Assembly: GCF_023278185.1 (NCBI RefSeq)
Contig: NZ_CP066356.1
Span: 5,448,001-5,512,000, forward strand
Length of the DNA: 64,000 bases
Source: Bradyrhizobium elkanii USDA 76
Lineage (GTDB): Bacteria > Pseudomonadota > Alphaproteobacteria > Rhizobiales > Xanthobacteraceae
Direction: 5' to 3'
Made by a program: the position numbers and the translations under genes. Positions 1-8,648 of this stretch are shown here, piece by piece (the first letter of the stretch is position 1; each line of letters starts with the position of its first letter). The notes under the pieces were generated by a model. The model made no database searches. It was given only the letters and a program-made list of their open reading frames with translations, and was not told where the DNA came from.

Positions 1-779
1 AGCTCGAGCGCAGCCTGAATGCGACCTTGATCGAGCGGGTCGGACGCAAGGCCAGACCGACCGCCGCCGGCGTCGCGCTGCTCTCGCACGCGCATCAGAT
101 CAATGCGGCGGTGGCATCGGCGGTCGACGCCGTTGCACAGCAGACGACCGGAACGGCAGGCCGCGTGCGCCTCGGCACCGGTGCGACCGCCTGCATCTTC
201 CTGCTGCCGCCGATCCTGAAGGAGCTGCGCGCCGCGCTGCCCTCGCTGGAGATCACGGTCACGACCGGCAACACCGCGGAGATCGCCCGGGCGGTCGAGG
301 ACAACACCATCGACATCGCGCTTGTCACGCTGCCGGTGTCGGGGCGCAGCTTCGAGATCACGCCAGTCGTGAACGACGAGTTCGTGCTGATCGCGCCCCG
401 CGACATGAAACTGCCGGCGCGGATCACCCCGGAAGTGCTGGCGACGAGGCCCGTGCTGCTGTTCGAGCCGGGCGGCAACACCCGGCGCACCGCGGACGAG
501 TGGCTGGCGCGCGGCGGCGTGTCGCTGAAGCCGCTGATGTCGCTCGGCAGCGTCGAGGCGATCAAGGAGATGGTGCGCGCCGGGCTAGGCTGCGCGGTGC
601 TGCCCGGCATGGCCGTTCCCGCCAGCACCAAGCAGCGCGACCTGATCGTCCGGTCGCTGTCACCAAAGCTCTACCGCCGGCTCGCGGTGGTGATCCGCCG
701 CGACAAGCGCCTCGATCGGGGGCTGCGGCAGACCTTGTCGGCGCTGAAGGGGCTCTCGGCCAAGGACAATGGCCGCTAG
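1..779 (+). CDS. LysR-family transcriptional regulator, 5' end outside window
   Basis: The frame is open from base 3, so the gene starts before the window; about 258 codons are visible to the TAG at 777-779. The first residues (LIERVGRKARPTAAG) are the end of the winged helix-turn-helix of LysR regulators. The rest is the two-lobed effector-binding domain, with the typical RLGTGATACIFLLPPIL strand near residue 60 and the late GLGCAVLPG strand. It should be a DNA-binding activator or repressor that senses a small molecule; the ligand and target cannot be told, because the upstream neighbour is missing. The stop codon lies at the edge of a dispersed mosaic repeat. The convergent neighbour is a DUF899 gene. 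Confidence 0.9.
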   Translation, partial: LERSLNATLIERVGRKARPTAAGVALLSHAHQINAAVASAVDAVAQQTTGTAGRVRLGTGATACIFLLPPILKELRAALPSLEITVTTGNTAEIARAVEDNTIDIALVTLPVSGRSFEITPVVNDEFVLIAPRDMKLPARITPEVLATRPVLLFEPGGNTRRTADEWLARGGVSLKPLMSLGSVEAIKEMVRAGLGCAVLPGMAVPASTKQRDLIVRSLSPKLYRRLAVVIRRDKRLDRGLRQTLSALKGLSAKDNGR

Positions 780-886
780 AGCGTCGAGCGAAGCGGACGT
801 CGGTTCGCGTCGGGAAAGCAGGCAAGACAAGAAGCGAAAGCTTCGGTTCTGATTCAATCAAAACCGAAGCTCTCGGAGCACGCCGC
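777..886. repeat. Rhizobial mosaic repeat ending in a long hairpin
   Basis: This starts at the LysR stop codon with a TAGAGCG...GAGCGAAG segment and ends in a hairpin with perfect 10-bp arms AGCTTCGGTT (839-848) and AACCGAAGCT (862-871). The stem continues inside with TGATT/AATCA. It lies between convergent genes and could end transcription from both sides. A sister copy with a similar left half lies at 40640-40745. From memory, such elements are widely dispersed in Rhizobiales. Confidence 0.75.
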
Positions 887-907
887 GCGTTCGCCCTGCT
901 CCACCCC

Positions 908-1705
908 TTACGTCGCCTTGCGCTCCTGCTCCGCGATCTTGCGGAACGCGGCCTCGCCGGCATCGGTCACCGCCGCCCATTTTGCGTTCGGCGTGGCCTC
1001 GGCGTCGTAATTGTCGTGCCAGTTCCACCATTTGTAGGTCGGGCCCTGCGGATAACCCTTCGGCGAGTCCTCCCAGAGTTCCTGGCGACCGAGCGGCGTG
1101 ATGTCGAGATAGCTCCACACCGTACCCATCGCTTCGTCGCCGCGGCTGTTGACGAGATAGGTGCGGAAGATCCGCTCGCCGTCGCGGATGAACACGTTGT
1201 GGCCGTGCCACTCGGCGACGCCGAAGTCGGCGTCAAAACTGTCGGTGATCGTGTACCATGGCATGTCCCACTCCATCCGCGCCTTCAGACGCGCGATGTC
1301 GGCCTGCGGCGCGCGCGAAGCGTAAGCGAGCGTGGTGTCGCGCTGGTTCAGATGGGAGAGATGACTGACCTGATCGGCGCCGAGCGAACAGCCGCGGCAG
1401 CCGTGATCCGGCCAGCCGAACACGCCGGGCTCGAAGAAGGCGCGGTAGACGATCAGCTGCCGGCGCCCCTCGAACAGGTCGAGCAAGGTCGCCTTGCCGT
1501 TCGGTCCTTCGAAGACATACGGCTTCTCGACCGCCATCCAGGGCATTCGCCGCCGCTCTGCCGCTAGCGCGTCGCGTGCCCGCACCTGGGCCTTTTCCTT
1601 CACCAGCATCTCCAGGCGTGCCGCCTCCCACGCCTCCCGCGACACCACCGGCGCTGTCTGCATCGCCGCCAGTCCGCCGCGATCGTTTTCAGCTGATTTA
1701 TTCAT
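908..1705 (-). CDS. DUF899 family thioredoxin-fold protein
   Basis: This 265-residue protein matches the DUF899 family, a thioredoxin-like fold of unknown reaction. Visible family features are the N-terminal VVSREAWEAARLEML segment, the EGRRQLIVYRAFF strand, the CRGC dithiol-like motif in GWPDHGCRGCSLGADQ, and the tryptophan-rich YKWWNWHDNYD near the C terminus. There is no signal peptide, so it is probably cytoplasmic. The family is often described as a predicted dithiol-disulfide oxidoreductase; that role is inferred. It is divergent from the MarR gene at 1923, which may control it from the shared 217-bp gap. Confidence 0.85.
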   Translation of the reverse strand: MNKSAENDRGGLAAMQTAPVVSREAWEAARLEMLVKEKAQVRARDALAAERRRMPWMAVEKPYVFEGPNGKATLLDLFEGRRQLIVYRAFFEPGVFGWPDHGCRGCSLGADQVSHLSHLNQRDTTLAYASRAPQADIARLKARMEWDMPWYTITDSFDADFGVAEWHGHNVFIRDGERIFRTYLVNSRGDEAMGTVWSYLDITPLGRQELWEDSPKGYPQGPTYKWWNWHDNYDAEATPNAKWAAVTDAGEAAFRKIAEQERKAT

Positions 1706-1885
1706 GATGGTCTCTCCATCTCCGATTTGGACGAACTCCGGGACCCCAGCGCGGTTCCATCGCCGCCCGCCGTTCGCCGTTGGTCATGCCCCAATCTGGC
1801 GCCGCGGCAGCAGTGAGCGGGAGTGACAAGTGTGTCGGGATTTTCACGCATGCGATCCGGCACGCAACCTGTCTTTGCGATATGC

Positions 1886-1898
1886 TTGCACTTTGCAA
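1886..1898. promoter_or_regulatory. Candidate MarR operator
   Basis: TTGCA-CTT-TGCAA is a perfect 13-bp palindrome in the gap between DUF899 and the MarR gene, 25 bases before the MarR ATG. Its size and position suit a MarR dimer. No binding evidence is available. Confidence 0.35.
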
Positions 1899-1922
1899 TT
1901 ATCTGTGCGAACCTCTCACCCC

Positions 1923-2429
1923 ATGAAACAGACCGCGCCTGCGTCCGACGATGGGCTGAAGCTCAGTGCCTGGCTGCCCTACCGACTGTTCGTGGTCGCG
2001 GCACAGGTCGCCCGACCGCTCGAGCGCTTCTACGGCGAGACGTTCGGATTGAGCCAGGCCGGCTGGCGCATCCTCGCCGTCATCGCCGAGCGCGACGCCG
2101 CTAACGCCTCCGAGATCGGCCGCGCCTGCGCGCTCGACCCGTTTGCGGTCAGTCGCGGCATCGGCCAACTCGTCGAGCTCGGCTTCGCGGTGCGGCGCTC
2201 GGGCAGGACCGACCGGCGCTTCGCCGCCGTCAGCATTACCCGCAGCGGCCGGGCCGCGTTCAACCGGATCGCCACACTCGGCAGCGCGATCGAGGCGCGG
2301 TTGCTGGCGCGGCTGTCAGAGACCGAACGCGTCACGCTCGATTCCGCCCTCGCCCGGCTTGAGGGAGAAAGCGCGCGGATCGATGCCGACGGCTGGCGCG
2401 CACTGCGCGATGACGCCGGCACGCCATGA
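1923..2429 (+). CDS. MarR-family transcriptional regulator
   Basis: The ATG at 1923 gives 168 residues (MKQTAPAS...). The open frame begins further left at 1830, but the extra residues look unlike protein. The winged-helix core is clear: LSQAGWRILAVIAERD, then the helix-turn-helix ASEIGRACALDPFAVSRGIGQLVELGFA, then the wing RRSGRTDRRFAAVSITRSGR with the DxR signature as TDRR. MarR proteins bind DNA as dimers and release it on ligand binding. The stop overlaps the start of the EamA transporter gene by 4 bases (ATGA), so the two are translated from one mRNA; the regulator probably controls this exporter. Confidence 0.9.
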   Translation: MKQTAPASDDGLKLSAWLPYRLFVVAAQVARPLERFYGETFGLSQAGWRILAVIAERDAANASEIGRACALDPFAVSRGIGQLVELGFAVRRSGRTDRRFAAVSITRSGRAAFNRIATLGSAIEARLLARLSETERVTLDSALARLEGESARIDADGWRALRDDAGTP

Positions 2430-3286
2430 CAGTCCTCCTGTTCGTGCTGACCGCGCTGCTCTGGGGCGGCGGCGCGCTGGCAACGGCGATGCAGGCCGGC
2501 GCGACGCCCGCGCCGTGGTCGGTCGCGCTGCGCATGGTGCTCGCGGGCGTCATCCTGCTCGGCTACGGCCGGCTGCGCGGCGTGCCGTTCGCGATCCCGC
2601 GAAAGGACCGGCCGGCGGTCGCGTTGCAGGGCCTGCTGTTCTTCGCCATTGCCTTCATCGCCTTTTATGAGGCGACCGCACGGATGCCGAGCGGGCTTGC
2701 GGCACTCGTCCTGTCGACATCGTCGCTGTTCGCGGCCGTGATCGCGCGCGCCGCACTCGGCGTTCCGATCTCCTCCGGCTTCGTATCGGGCGCGCTGTGC
2801 GGCATCCTTGGCCTCGCGATCATCTTCCTGCCCGGCGCCGCCGCGCACGGCGCCGTGCCGCTTGCGGGTTTCGCCTGGGCGCTCACTGCGGCCATCGCAA
2901 CCGGCGCCGGGACAACGGTCGGTGCGCGCAACCAGCGCGCCGGACTGCCTGTCGTCTCGGTGCTCGGCTGGGGGGCGTTCGTCGGCGCCGCCGCGAGCGC
3001 GCTCTGGGCCGTCGCGACCGGCACGCCGTTTGCCGCCGACATCTCGCTCTCCTACGTGGCGAGCTTCCTCTATCTTGCGATTGCCGCCTCCTGCATCACC
3101 TTCATGCTCTATTTCGAGCTGGTGCGCCGGCTCGGTCCCGGGCGCGCGGCCTATACGCTCGCGCTGGTGCCGCTCGTCGCGCTGGTGCTGTCCGCGCTGT
3201 TCGAGCACCTTGCGCTGGGCTGGCCGGTGCTCGCCGGCGCCGCCACGATCCTTGCCGGCAACGTGCTGGTGCTGGCGCGCGCCTAG
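2426..3286 (+). CDS. EamA/DMT-family transporter
   Basis: This 286-residue inner-membrane protein has about ten hydrophobic helices in two repeated halves, as in the drug/metabolite transporter superfamily. The first half has WGGGALATAMQAG and the helix-4-like FYEATARMPSGLAALVLSTSSLF; the second half repeats the pattern with SCITFMLYFELVRRLGPGRAAYTLALVPLVAL. Such proteins usually export amino acids, metabolites or drugs; the substrate is unknown. It is co-translated with the upstream MarR regulator, which suggests ligand-induced export. Confidence 0.9.
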   Translation: MTVLLFVLTALLWGGGALATAMQAGATPAPWSVALRMVLAGVILLGYGRLRGVPFAIPRKDRPAVALQGLLFFAIAFIAFYEATARMPSGLAALVLSTSSLFAAVIARAALGVPISSGFVSGALCGILGLAIIFLPGAAAHGAVPLAGFAWALTAAIATGAGTTVGARNQRAGLPVVSVLGWGAFVGAAASALWAVATGTPFAADISLSYVASFLYLAIAASCITFMLYFELVRRLGPGRAAYTLALVPLVALVLSALFEHLALGWPVLAGAATILAGNVLVLARA

Positions 3287-3309
3287 ACCATTCCGCGGTC
3301 GGCGCGCAG

Positions 3310-4275
3310 CTCGCGGGTGCAAACGGCTGGCCGACGGCGCCATGCCGCAGCCGCCGGGCGAGCAGACTAATGCCCGCGAGGACCAGGAACACTGCGAAGT
3401 AGCCGACGGTCGCAGCGATCAAGCCAGCCAGCGGCTGGTGTGATCAGCGTCGCGACATCGTAGGCGGCATCGAACAGTCCGATGCCGGACGCAATCTGCG
3501 TTACGGGAACGGCGCGCACCACCGGAAGCGCCAGCAGCGGATACGTCATCGACATGCCGCAGCCCGCGACGATCACACCCGCAATGGCGGTCTGCTCGTC
3601 GGGGGCGAGGCCCAGGATCAGCATGCCGCCCGCCAGGGCCGCGAGCGCAAGCAGTATCGGACGCGGCCCCGTGGCGCGATCGCACACGCCGCTGAACACG
3701 GGTCGGGCCAGCGCAAACGCCGCCAAGAATGCGAACAGCGCGATCGAGCCGCCCTGCCAGCCGCGATGCAGGAACGCGAGGACGACAAAGCTGGTTGTGC
3801 CGATGTAGCTCATCACGGCGAGGCCGAAGGCCAGCGTCGGTCGCCAGATTGCCCCGAGGATCGCCGTCAGCGGCACGGTCGCCGCACCGTGCGGCGATGG
3901 TGCGCTCCGTTGCGCGATCAGCACGAGCGGAAGCCCGCCGAGCGGCACGAGCATCGTGATGGCGGCCGCGACCAGGAAGCTGTCCAGAGGAAGCTGCGGC
4001 GGCAACCGCGTGGTGAGGAGATGCGCGATGTCTCCCGCAAGCCCTCCCAGCAGCGCACCGGCCGAAATGCCGGCGAAGAACAACAGCCCGACCCATGACA
4101 TCGCCCTGCCCCGCTGCGCCGGTCCAGCGAGGATCACCGCCCAGGCGGTGCCGCCGGAAAACAGGAAGACCTGGCCGATGCCCATCGCAACGCGGCCTGT
4201 CACCCCTGCCGGATCCTTCGCAATGGGAAACAGACCTGCTGCAAGAGCTCCGGCAAGCGGCGAGCGATCTCGCGC
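3310..4275 (-). pseudogene. Degraded MFS transporter gene with frameshift
   Basis: One frame encodes MFS helices from VTGRVAMGIGQVFLFSGGTAWAV (helix 4-like) to DAAYDVATLITPAAGWL. It then runs into nonsense (DRCDRRLLRSVPG) near 3421. The adjacent frame continues the natural last helix, IAATVGYFAVFLVLAGISLLARRL. Removing one T from GGCTTGATCGCT near 3421 restores GWLIAATVGY, so a one-base insertion is the simplest explanation. The first two or three helices are also missing, and the restored frame has no natural stop before the EamA gene. At least two lesions are therefore present, and no working transporter is expected. Ends are approximate. Confidence 0.8.
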
Positions 4276-4523
4276 CCCAGTAGCACCGCGGATGATCGCG
4301 ATCATCGCGTCATTCCACTCGCAACAACGCGCAGGATGACCGCGCGTGCCCACCGGCCTTCCGGCCAAGAAGGTCAGAACGCTGGCCGACGAGACCATCC
4401 GCCTGATCGCCGGCTGCCTGCAATGGCAGCCCCTGCGCGGCAGATAAAAATATCGGCCCGGCATGTCACATTCGCCGTTCCTCGTTCGTCATGATGTCGT
4501 CAACTAACGCAAGGAAACCGACC

Positions 4524-4991
4524 ATGACTGTCAGACTTGATCCCCTCGCCGCCGCGCCCAAGATCATGAAGATCTGGTTCGAGGCGTCGGTCGCGATCGC
4601 CTCCAGCCTCGAGCCGAAGCTCGCCGAGCTCGTGAAGATCCGTGCCTCGCAGATCAACGGCTGCGCCAATTGCATCAATTTGCACACGACATTCGCCCGC
4701 GATGAGGGTGAGACCGAGCAGCGCATCTACCTGCTGTCGGCCTGGCGCGAAGCGCCCTGCTACACCGATCGCGAGCGCGCGGCGCTCGGCTGGACCGAGG
4801 CCCTGACGCGGATCTGCGAGCAGCATACCCATGTCGCGGCCTACGAGACGCTGAAGGGGCATTTCACGCCGGAGGAGCAGGTCAAGGTGACCCTGCTGAT
4901 CAACATCATCAACGGTTGGAACCGGATCGCGGTCGGCTTTGGCGGCTTCGTCGATCCGCAAGTGATCAAGGCCAGGATGGCCGCCGCGTGA
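4524..4991 (+). CDS. Carboxymuconolactone decarboxylase/AhpD-family protein
   Basis: The ATG at 4524 (MTVRLDPLAAAPKIMK) is preceded by AAGGAAA and gives 155 residues. The alpha-helical AhpD fold is shown by LAELVKIRASQINGCANCINLH with the CxxC motif (CANC) and following His, then ERAALGWTEALT and a C-terminal VKVTLLINIINGWNRIAVGF. Proteins with this motif are alkylhydroperoxidase-like peroxidases or their reducing partners; the exact substrate is unknown. It stands alone between a broken MFS gene and the MarR-GNAT promoter, so antioxidant function rests on family only. Confidence 0.88.
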   Translation: MTVRLDPLAAAPKIMKIWFEASVAIASSLEPKLAELVKIRASQINGCANCINLHTTFARDEGETEQRIYLLSAWREAPCYTDRERAALGWTEALTRICEQHTHVAAYETLKGHFTPEEQVKVTLLINIINGWNRIAVGFGGFVDPQVIKARMAAA

Positions 4992-5120
4992 CCGCGGAAA
5001 TGGCGCGAGACGATGCAGCGGCCGACTTCGCGCCGCTGCGTCCCGGGCTGATGTGCGTCGCCTGTCGCATGGTATCTGCACCAGGCGGCAGGGCTCCATT
5101 CGGTCCGGAACGCCGGCCGA

Positions 5121-5156
5121 TTGACGCGGCGACGATATCTGACTAAAGTCAGATAT
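5121..5156 (+). promoter_or_regulatory. Promoter with 22-bp palindromic operator touching the start codon
   Basis: A -35-like TTGACG (5121-5126) is followed after 17 bases by TAAAGT (5144-5149), 4/6 to the sigma70 -10 box. A perfect inverted repeat, arms ATATCTGACT (5135-5144) and AGTCAGATAT (5147-5156) with spacer AA, covers the -10 and ends right at the ATG (5157). A start point about seven bases after the -10 would give a leaderless mRNA. The palindrome suits a MarR dimer, so autorepression is likely. Confidence 0.6.
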
Positions 5157-6029
5157 ATGCTCGACCCCGTTTCCCGCGTCCGCCGCTTCAACCGTGCCGT
5201 GACCTCCGCGGTCGGCGCGCTCGACACCTCGTTCCTCGGGCGCGGCCGGCCGCTCGGCGCGGCGCGCGTGCTGAACGCGATCGGGCATGGCCGCGCCGAT
5301 GTCGGCGAGATCAGGGATTATCTCGGCCTCGATTCCGGCCTGATGAGCCGCCTGCTGCGCAGCCTCGAGGACGAGGAACTGATCGAGACCACGGCGCATG
5401 GCGAGGATGCGCGCCGCCGCATCGCACGGCTGACGGCGGCGGGCAAGCGCGAGTTCAACGCCTATGAGGCGATCTCCAACCGGCAGGCCAAGGACTTTCT
5501 CGCCCACCACACCCAACGCGAGGCGCTGCTGGCAGCGATGGACCTGATCGCCTCGGCGCTCGGCCGCGACGGCACCGCCCTCGACGAGATGGATCCGCGC
5601 AGCGACGAGGCGCGCTATTGCCTCGGCGAATATTACGCCGAGCTCGCGCGGCGGTTCGAGAAGGGCTTTGACGTCAAGCTGTCGCGCGACCCCGAGGCCA
5701 AGGACATGGTGCGCCCACGCGGCAGCTTCATCGTGGCGATGTCGGACGGGCTGCCGATCGGCTGCGTCGGGCTGAAGGGCAGCAGCAGCGGGTTCGCCGA
5801 GATCAAGCGGCTCTGGGTCGCACCTGGCGCGCGCGGCCTCGGCCTCGGCCGCCGCCTGATGGACGCGGCTGAACGCGCCGCGCGCGAACTCGGCATCGCG
5901 GTGTTGCGGCTCGACACCAACAGCGCGCTGCCGGAAGCCGGCCAGCTCTATCGCAGGACGGGCTGGACCGAGATCCCGCGCTTCAACGACGACCCCTATC
6001 CCGATCTGTTCTTCGAAAAGCATCTCTGA
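5157..6029 (+). CDS. MarR-GNAT fusion: regulator/N-acetyltransferase
   Basis: From the ATG at 5157 this is 290 residues with two domains. Residues about 1-140 form a MarR winged helix (GRADVGEIRDYLGLDSGLMSRLLRSLEDEELI, wing GEDARRRIARLTAAGKRE). Residues about 150-290 form a GNAT acetyltransferase with the acetyl-CoA pyrophosphate loop VAPGARGLGLGRRLMDAAE and the late strand ELGIAVLRLDTNSALPEAGQLYRRTGW. Such fusions are known in proteobacteria; the acceptor of the acetyl group is usually unknown. No Shine-Dalgarno is visible, because a palindromic operator fills the 22 bases before the ATG. Starts upstream (TTG 5121) would read through the promoter and were rejected. Confidence 0.88.
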   Translation: MLDPVSRVRRFNRAVTSAVGALDTSFLGRGRPLGAARVLNAIGHGRADVGEIRDYLGLDSGLMSRLLRSLEDEELIETTAHGEDARRRIARLTAAGKREFNAYEAISNRQAKDFLAHHTQREALLAAMDLIASALGRDGTALDEMDPRSDEARYCLGEYYAELARRFEKGFDVKLSRDPEAKDMVRPRGSFIVAMSDGLPIGCVGLKGSSSGFAEIKRLWVAPGARGLGLGRRLMDAAERAARELGIAVLRLDTNSALPEAGQLYRRTGWTEIPRFNDDPYPDLFFEKHL

Positions 6030-6098
6030 ACGGCGCGCCGCATGCGGCGCCCGCATCGGCATGTTGTCCGGCGCGATGCACTGGCCTAAGACTCGGGC

Positions 6099-6596
6099 AT
6101 GACCATTCGCCCCATCGTGCGCTATCCCGATCCGCGCCTTGCACTGCCCGCCGAGCCGGTGACCATGTTCGACGACGCGCTACGCGAACTGACGCAGGAC
6201 CTGCTCGAGACCATGCATGCGGCGCCGGGCATCGGCATCACCGCGCCGCATATCGGCGTATCCCTGCGCGTCGTGGTGCTCGAGCTCGATGCCCGCGAGG
6301 GGCCGCGGACCTATGTCAATCCGGAGATCATCCAGACCTCGCCCGAGATGATCCTGCACAAGGAGGGCAGCGTCTCGATGCCCGGGGTCAATGACGAGGT
6401 CGAACGCCATGCGCGGGTCCGCATCCGCTATCAGGATCTCGACGGCAACATGCAGACCGAGGAATCCGACGGCCTGCGCGCGGTGTGCCATCAGCACGAG
6501 ATCGATCAGCTCGACGGCATGTTCTGGATCAGGCGGTTGTCCCGCATCAAGCGGGAGCGCCTGATCAAGCGATACGACAAAATCTCGCGGACGTGA
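6099..6596 (+). CDS. Peptide deformylase-like protein lacking two metal ligands
   Basis: This 165-residue protein has the length and fold markers of peptide deformylase (YPDPRLALPAEPV, TYVNPEI, VRIRYQDLDG). The three catalytic motifs are altered. Motif 1 reads GIGITAPHIG, with His51 where the oxyanion Gln is expected. Motif 2 reads EGSVSMPG, with Ser91 in place of the metal-binding Cys. Motif 3 reads HEIDQLDG, keeping His133 and Glu134 but with Gln137 for the second His ligand. In active enzymes one Cys and two His hold the metal, so only one ligand remains. I infer a non-deformylase or differently acting paralogue; an essential def gene should lie elsewhere. No fmt is adjacent. Confidence 0.85.
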   Translation: MTIRPIVRYPDPRLALPAEPVTMFDDALRELTQDLLETMHAAPGIGITAPHIGVSLRVVVLELDAREGPRTYVNPEIIQTSPEMILHKEGSVSMPGVNDEVERHARVRIRYQDLDGNMQTEESDGLRAVCHQHEIDQLDGMFWIRRLSRIKRERLIKRYDKISRT

Positions 6597-6598
6597 TC

Positions 6599-6686
6599 GT
6601 AGCCCGCATGAGCGAAGCGACATGCGGGACAAGCCGCGATCAGCAGACGGAAAGGCCCCGGATATCGCTGCGCTCATCCGGGCTAC
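6599..6686. repeat. 88-bp palindromic repeat, GTAGCCCG family, copy 1
   Basis: It starts GTAGCCCGCATGAGCG and ends GCTCATCCGGGCTAC, with inverted ends and an internal GCGACATGCGGG/CCCCGGATATCGC pair. The same layout recurs at 8862, 13020, 15822, 17378 and 18215, with a worn copy near 9672. Confidence 0.85.
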
Positions 6687-6720
6687 GCGTCTTGCGCGGG
6701 CGGACCGACCTGCCTTTGTT

Positions 6721-7986
6721 CTACCCTCCCGCCATCAAATCCTTGGCCAGCGCCATGTAAGCCGGCAGCGTCACAGGGTCGTTGGCCGCGTTGCCGGCAC
6801 CCGGGTGCGAGGCGTAGCGCGCGATCACCATCTCGGCCTTCGGATCGATATAGAGGCCCTGGCCATATACGCCGCGTGCCATGAAGGCGCCGTGCGCATT
6901 GTGCGTCACCCACCATTGATTGCGGTAGGAGGCGCCCGGCAGTGTGATGTAGCCAGCCGGCTTGAATTTCCCGGGATCGCCGCCGCGCGCGATGTCCTCG
7001 ACCACTTGAGACGGCACGATCTGGCGGCCGTTGAAGCGGCCGTGGTTGCGGATCGTCTCGCCGAAGCGGGCAAGGTCGCGCAGCGTCGTCGACAATCCGC
7101 CGCCGCCGCTTTCGGTGCCGATGCGATCGACGTGATAATGCGCATCCTCCTCGGCACCCATCGGCGCCCAGATCCGCTCGGAGAGCAGGTCCGACAAGGT
7201 CATGCCGCTGGCACGGCGGCAGATCCAGGCCAGCACGTCGGTGTTGACGGTCTTGTAGGCGAACGCCTTGCCGTGCTCGCCCTGCTTCTGCTGCGCGCAG
7301 AGGAAATCGAAGATATTGGTCGCGCCCTCATAGCCCGGCTCGATCGGCGCCATGCCGTTGGCGCGCCGAAGCCCCCACACGTCGGAATTCTTGTCGGTGT
7401 AGACCTCGGTGTATTTGAGGCCGGTGGTCATATCCATGGCCTCGTGCACGCGGGCATCGCCGAACGCGCTTGCCTTCAGCTCCGGCACGTAATCGGTGAT
7501 CGGCGCCTGCGGATCGATCTTGCCCTCGGCGATCAGGATGCCGGCGAGCGTGCCGGTGAACGATTTGGTCACCGACATCGCGATGTGCGGCTTGTGCGGC
7601 TTCAACGCGCCGAAATAGCGCTCGTAGATCAGCTTGCCCCGGTGCAGCACGGCAATGCCGTCGGCATAGGTTTCCTCGAGCATGCGCGCGAAGGTCATCG
7701 GACGGCCGTCCATCGTCACCGATGCCGACGCGCCGATATCATGGTCTTCGCGCGGCAGCACCGACGCCGGCCCTGCCCCGCGCCAGACATTCACGGTCGG
7801 CACCAGCTGGCGGATGTTGCTCCAGGCCCAGCGCAATTCGGGGAAGCTGCGGAACGAGCCGTTCTGGAAGGTGATGGTCCGGTCCTGCGGCGGCGGAAAG
7901 CCCTGCATCCAGCCAAGCGTTCGCGGATCGGATTCGGCGGCGGTGAGATTTTGCTGTTGATTGGCGGCGGCGGCTGCGACGGACAT
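6721..7986 (-). CDS. Class C beta-lactamase-fold serine hydrolase
   Basis: Starting at the ATG at 7986 (MSVAAAAANQQQ) gives 421 residues; the open frame continues further upstream but that part is arginine-rich and unlikely. The SxxK catalytic motif is visible as SVTKSF (IAMSVTKSFTGTLAGIL) and the second motif region as YKTVNTDVLAWI, typical of the class C beta-lactamase/DD-peptidase/esterase superfamily. A C-terminal GVYGQGLYIDPKAEMVIARYASH segment matches the closing strands. It is probably an esterase or peptidase rather than a true beta-lactamase. No clear signal peptide is present, so it is probably cytoplasmic. Substrate unknown. Confidence 0.85.
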   Translation of the reverse strand: MSVAAAAANQQQNLTAAESDPRTLGWMQGFPPPQDRTITFQNGSFRSFPELRWAWSNIRQLVPTVNVWRGAGPASVLPREDHDIGASASVTMDGRPMTFARMLEETYADGIAVLHRGKLIYERYFGALKPHKPHIAMSVTKSFTGTLAGILIAEGKIDPQAPITDYVPELKASAFGDARVHEAMDMTTGLKYTEVYTDKNSDVWGLRRANGMAPIEPGYEGATNIFDFLCAQQKQGEHGKAFAYKTVNTDVLAWICRRASGMTLSDLLSERIWAPMGAEEDAHYHVDRIGTESGGGGLSTTLRDLARFGETIRNHGRFNGRQIVPSQVVEDIARGGDPGKFKPAGYITLPGASYRNQWWVTHNAHGAFMARGVYGQGLYIDPKAEMVIARYASHPGAGNAANDPVTLPAYMALAKDLMAGG

Positions 7987-8174
7987 CAGGGCTGGCTCCA
8001 GAGCTGCGAATGTGAATTTCGTATCACGCGATAGCACCAGGCACATCCCGCGTTTGCGCCGGGGTGACCGTCGCGGCGAGCGCACGCCGCAACGCGAAGG
8101 GCCGCGCGCCGCATATACCAGCTCGATCGGACACCCGACTATCGAGCCCGGGCCAGGTCATTCCGGCACGCGGA

Positions 8175-8648
8175 TTACCCCGCCGCCGCGCGCTCGATCG
8201 CGGCGATGTCGATGTTCTTCATCGTCATCATCGCCTCCATCGCGCGCTTGCCGACGGCGCGGTCGGCGTTGTTGACGAGTTCGAGCAGCCGCCGCGGCGT
8301 GATCTGCCAGGCAAAGCCCCAGCGATCCCGGCACCAGCCGCACGGCAATTCCTTGCCGCCGTTGGAAGTGACCACATTCCAGTAGCGGTCGGTCTCCTCC
8401 TGGCTGTCGGTGAGCACCATGAAGCTGACCGCCTCGTTCGGCGTGTAGTTGGAGCCTCCGTTCAGCCCCACGAAGCGCCGGCCGAGCACGGTGAACTCGA
8501 CCGTCAGCTCCTCGCCCTGCCCGATGCCCGGTATCGGCGATTGATGGCCCGCGCCGACATGGCTGTCGGGAAACGTCGCGGCATAAAATTCCGCGGCTTC
8601 ACGCGCCTTTCCCTGATCGAACCAGAGGCATGTGACGAGATCGGTCAT
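8175..8648 (-). CDS. VOC-family (PhnB/3-demethylubiquinone-like) protein
   Basis: The ATG at 8648 gives [12 protein letters not shown] and 157 residues. The VOC fold is indicated by [42 protein letters not shown] and [18 protein letters not shown]. The pattern is that of the PhnB/'3-demethylubiquinone-9 3-methyltransferase domain' subfamily, a name that does not imply that activity. The C-terminal [16 protein letters not shown] is characteristic. The protein is soluble and small; it could bind a metal or a small ligand. The open frame upstream of 8648 is Arg/Cys-rich and was left out. Confidence 0.88.
   Translation of the reverse strand: MTDLVTCLWFDQGKAREAAEFYAATFPDSHVGAGHQSPIPGIGQGEELTVEFTVLGRRFVGLNGGSNYTPNEAVSFMVLTDSQEETDRYWNVVTSNGGKELPCGWCRDRWGFAWQITPRRLLELVNNADRAVGKRAMEAMMTMKNIDIAAIERAAAG

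Noticed and set aside
4346..4444. A short plus-strand frame ending LADETIRLIAGCLQWQPLRGR
   Set aside because: It looks like a protein end, but only 32 codons remain, with no start signal or recognisable family; it may be a remnant near the broken MFS gene.
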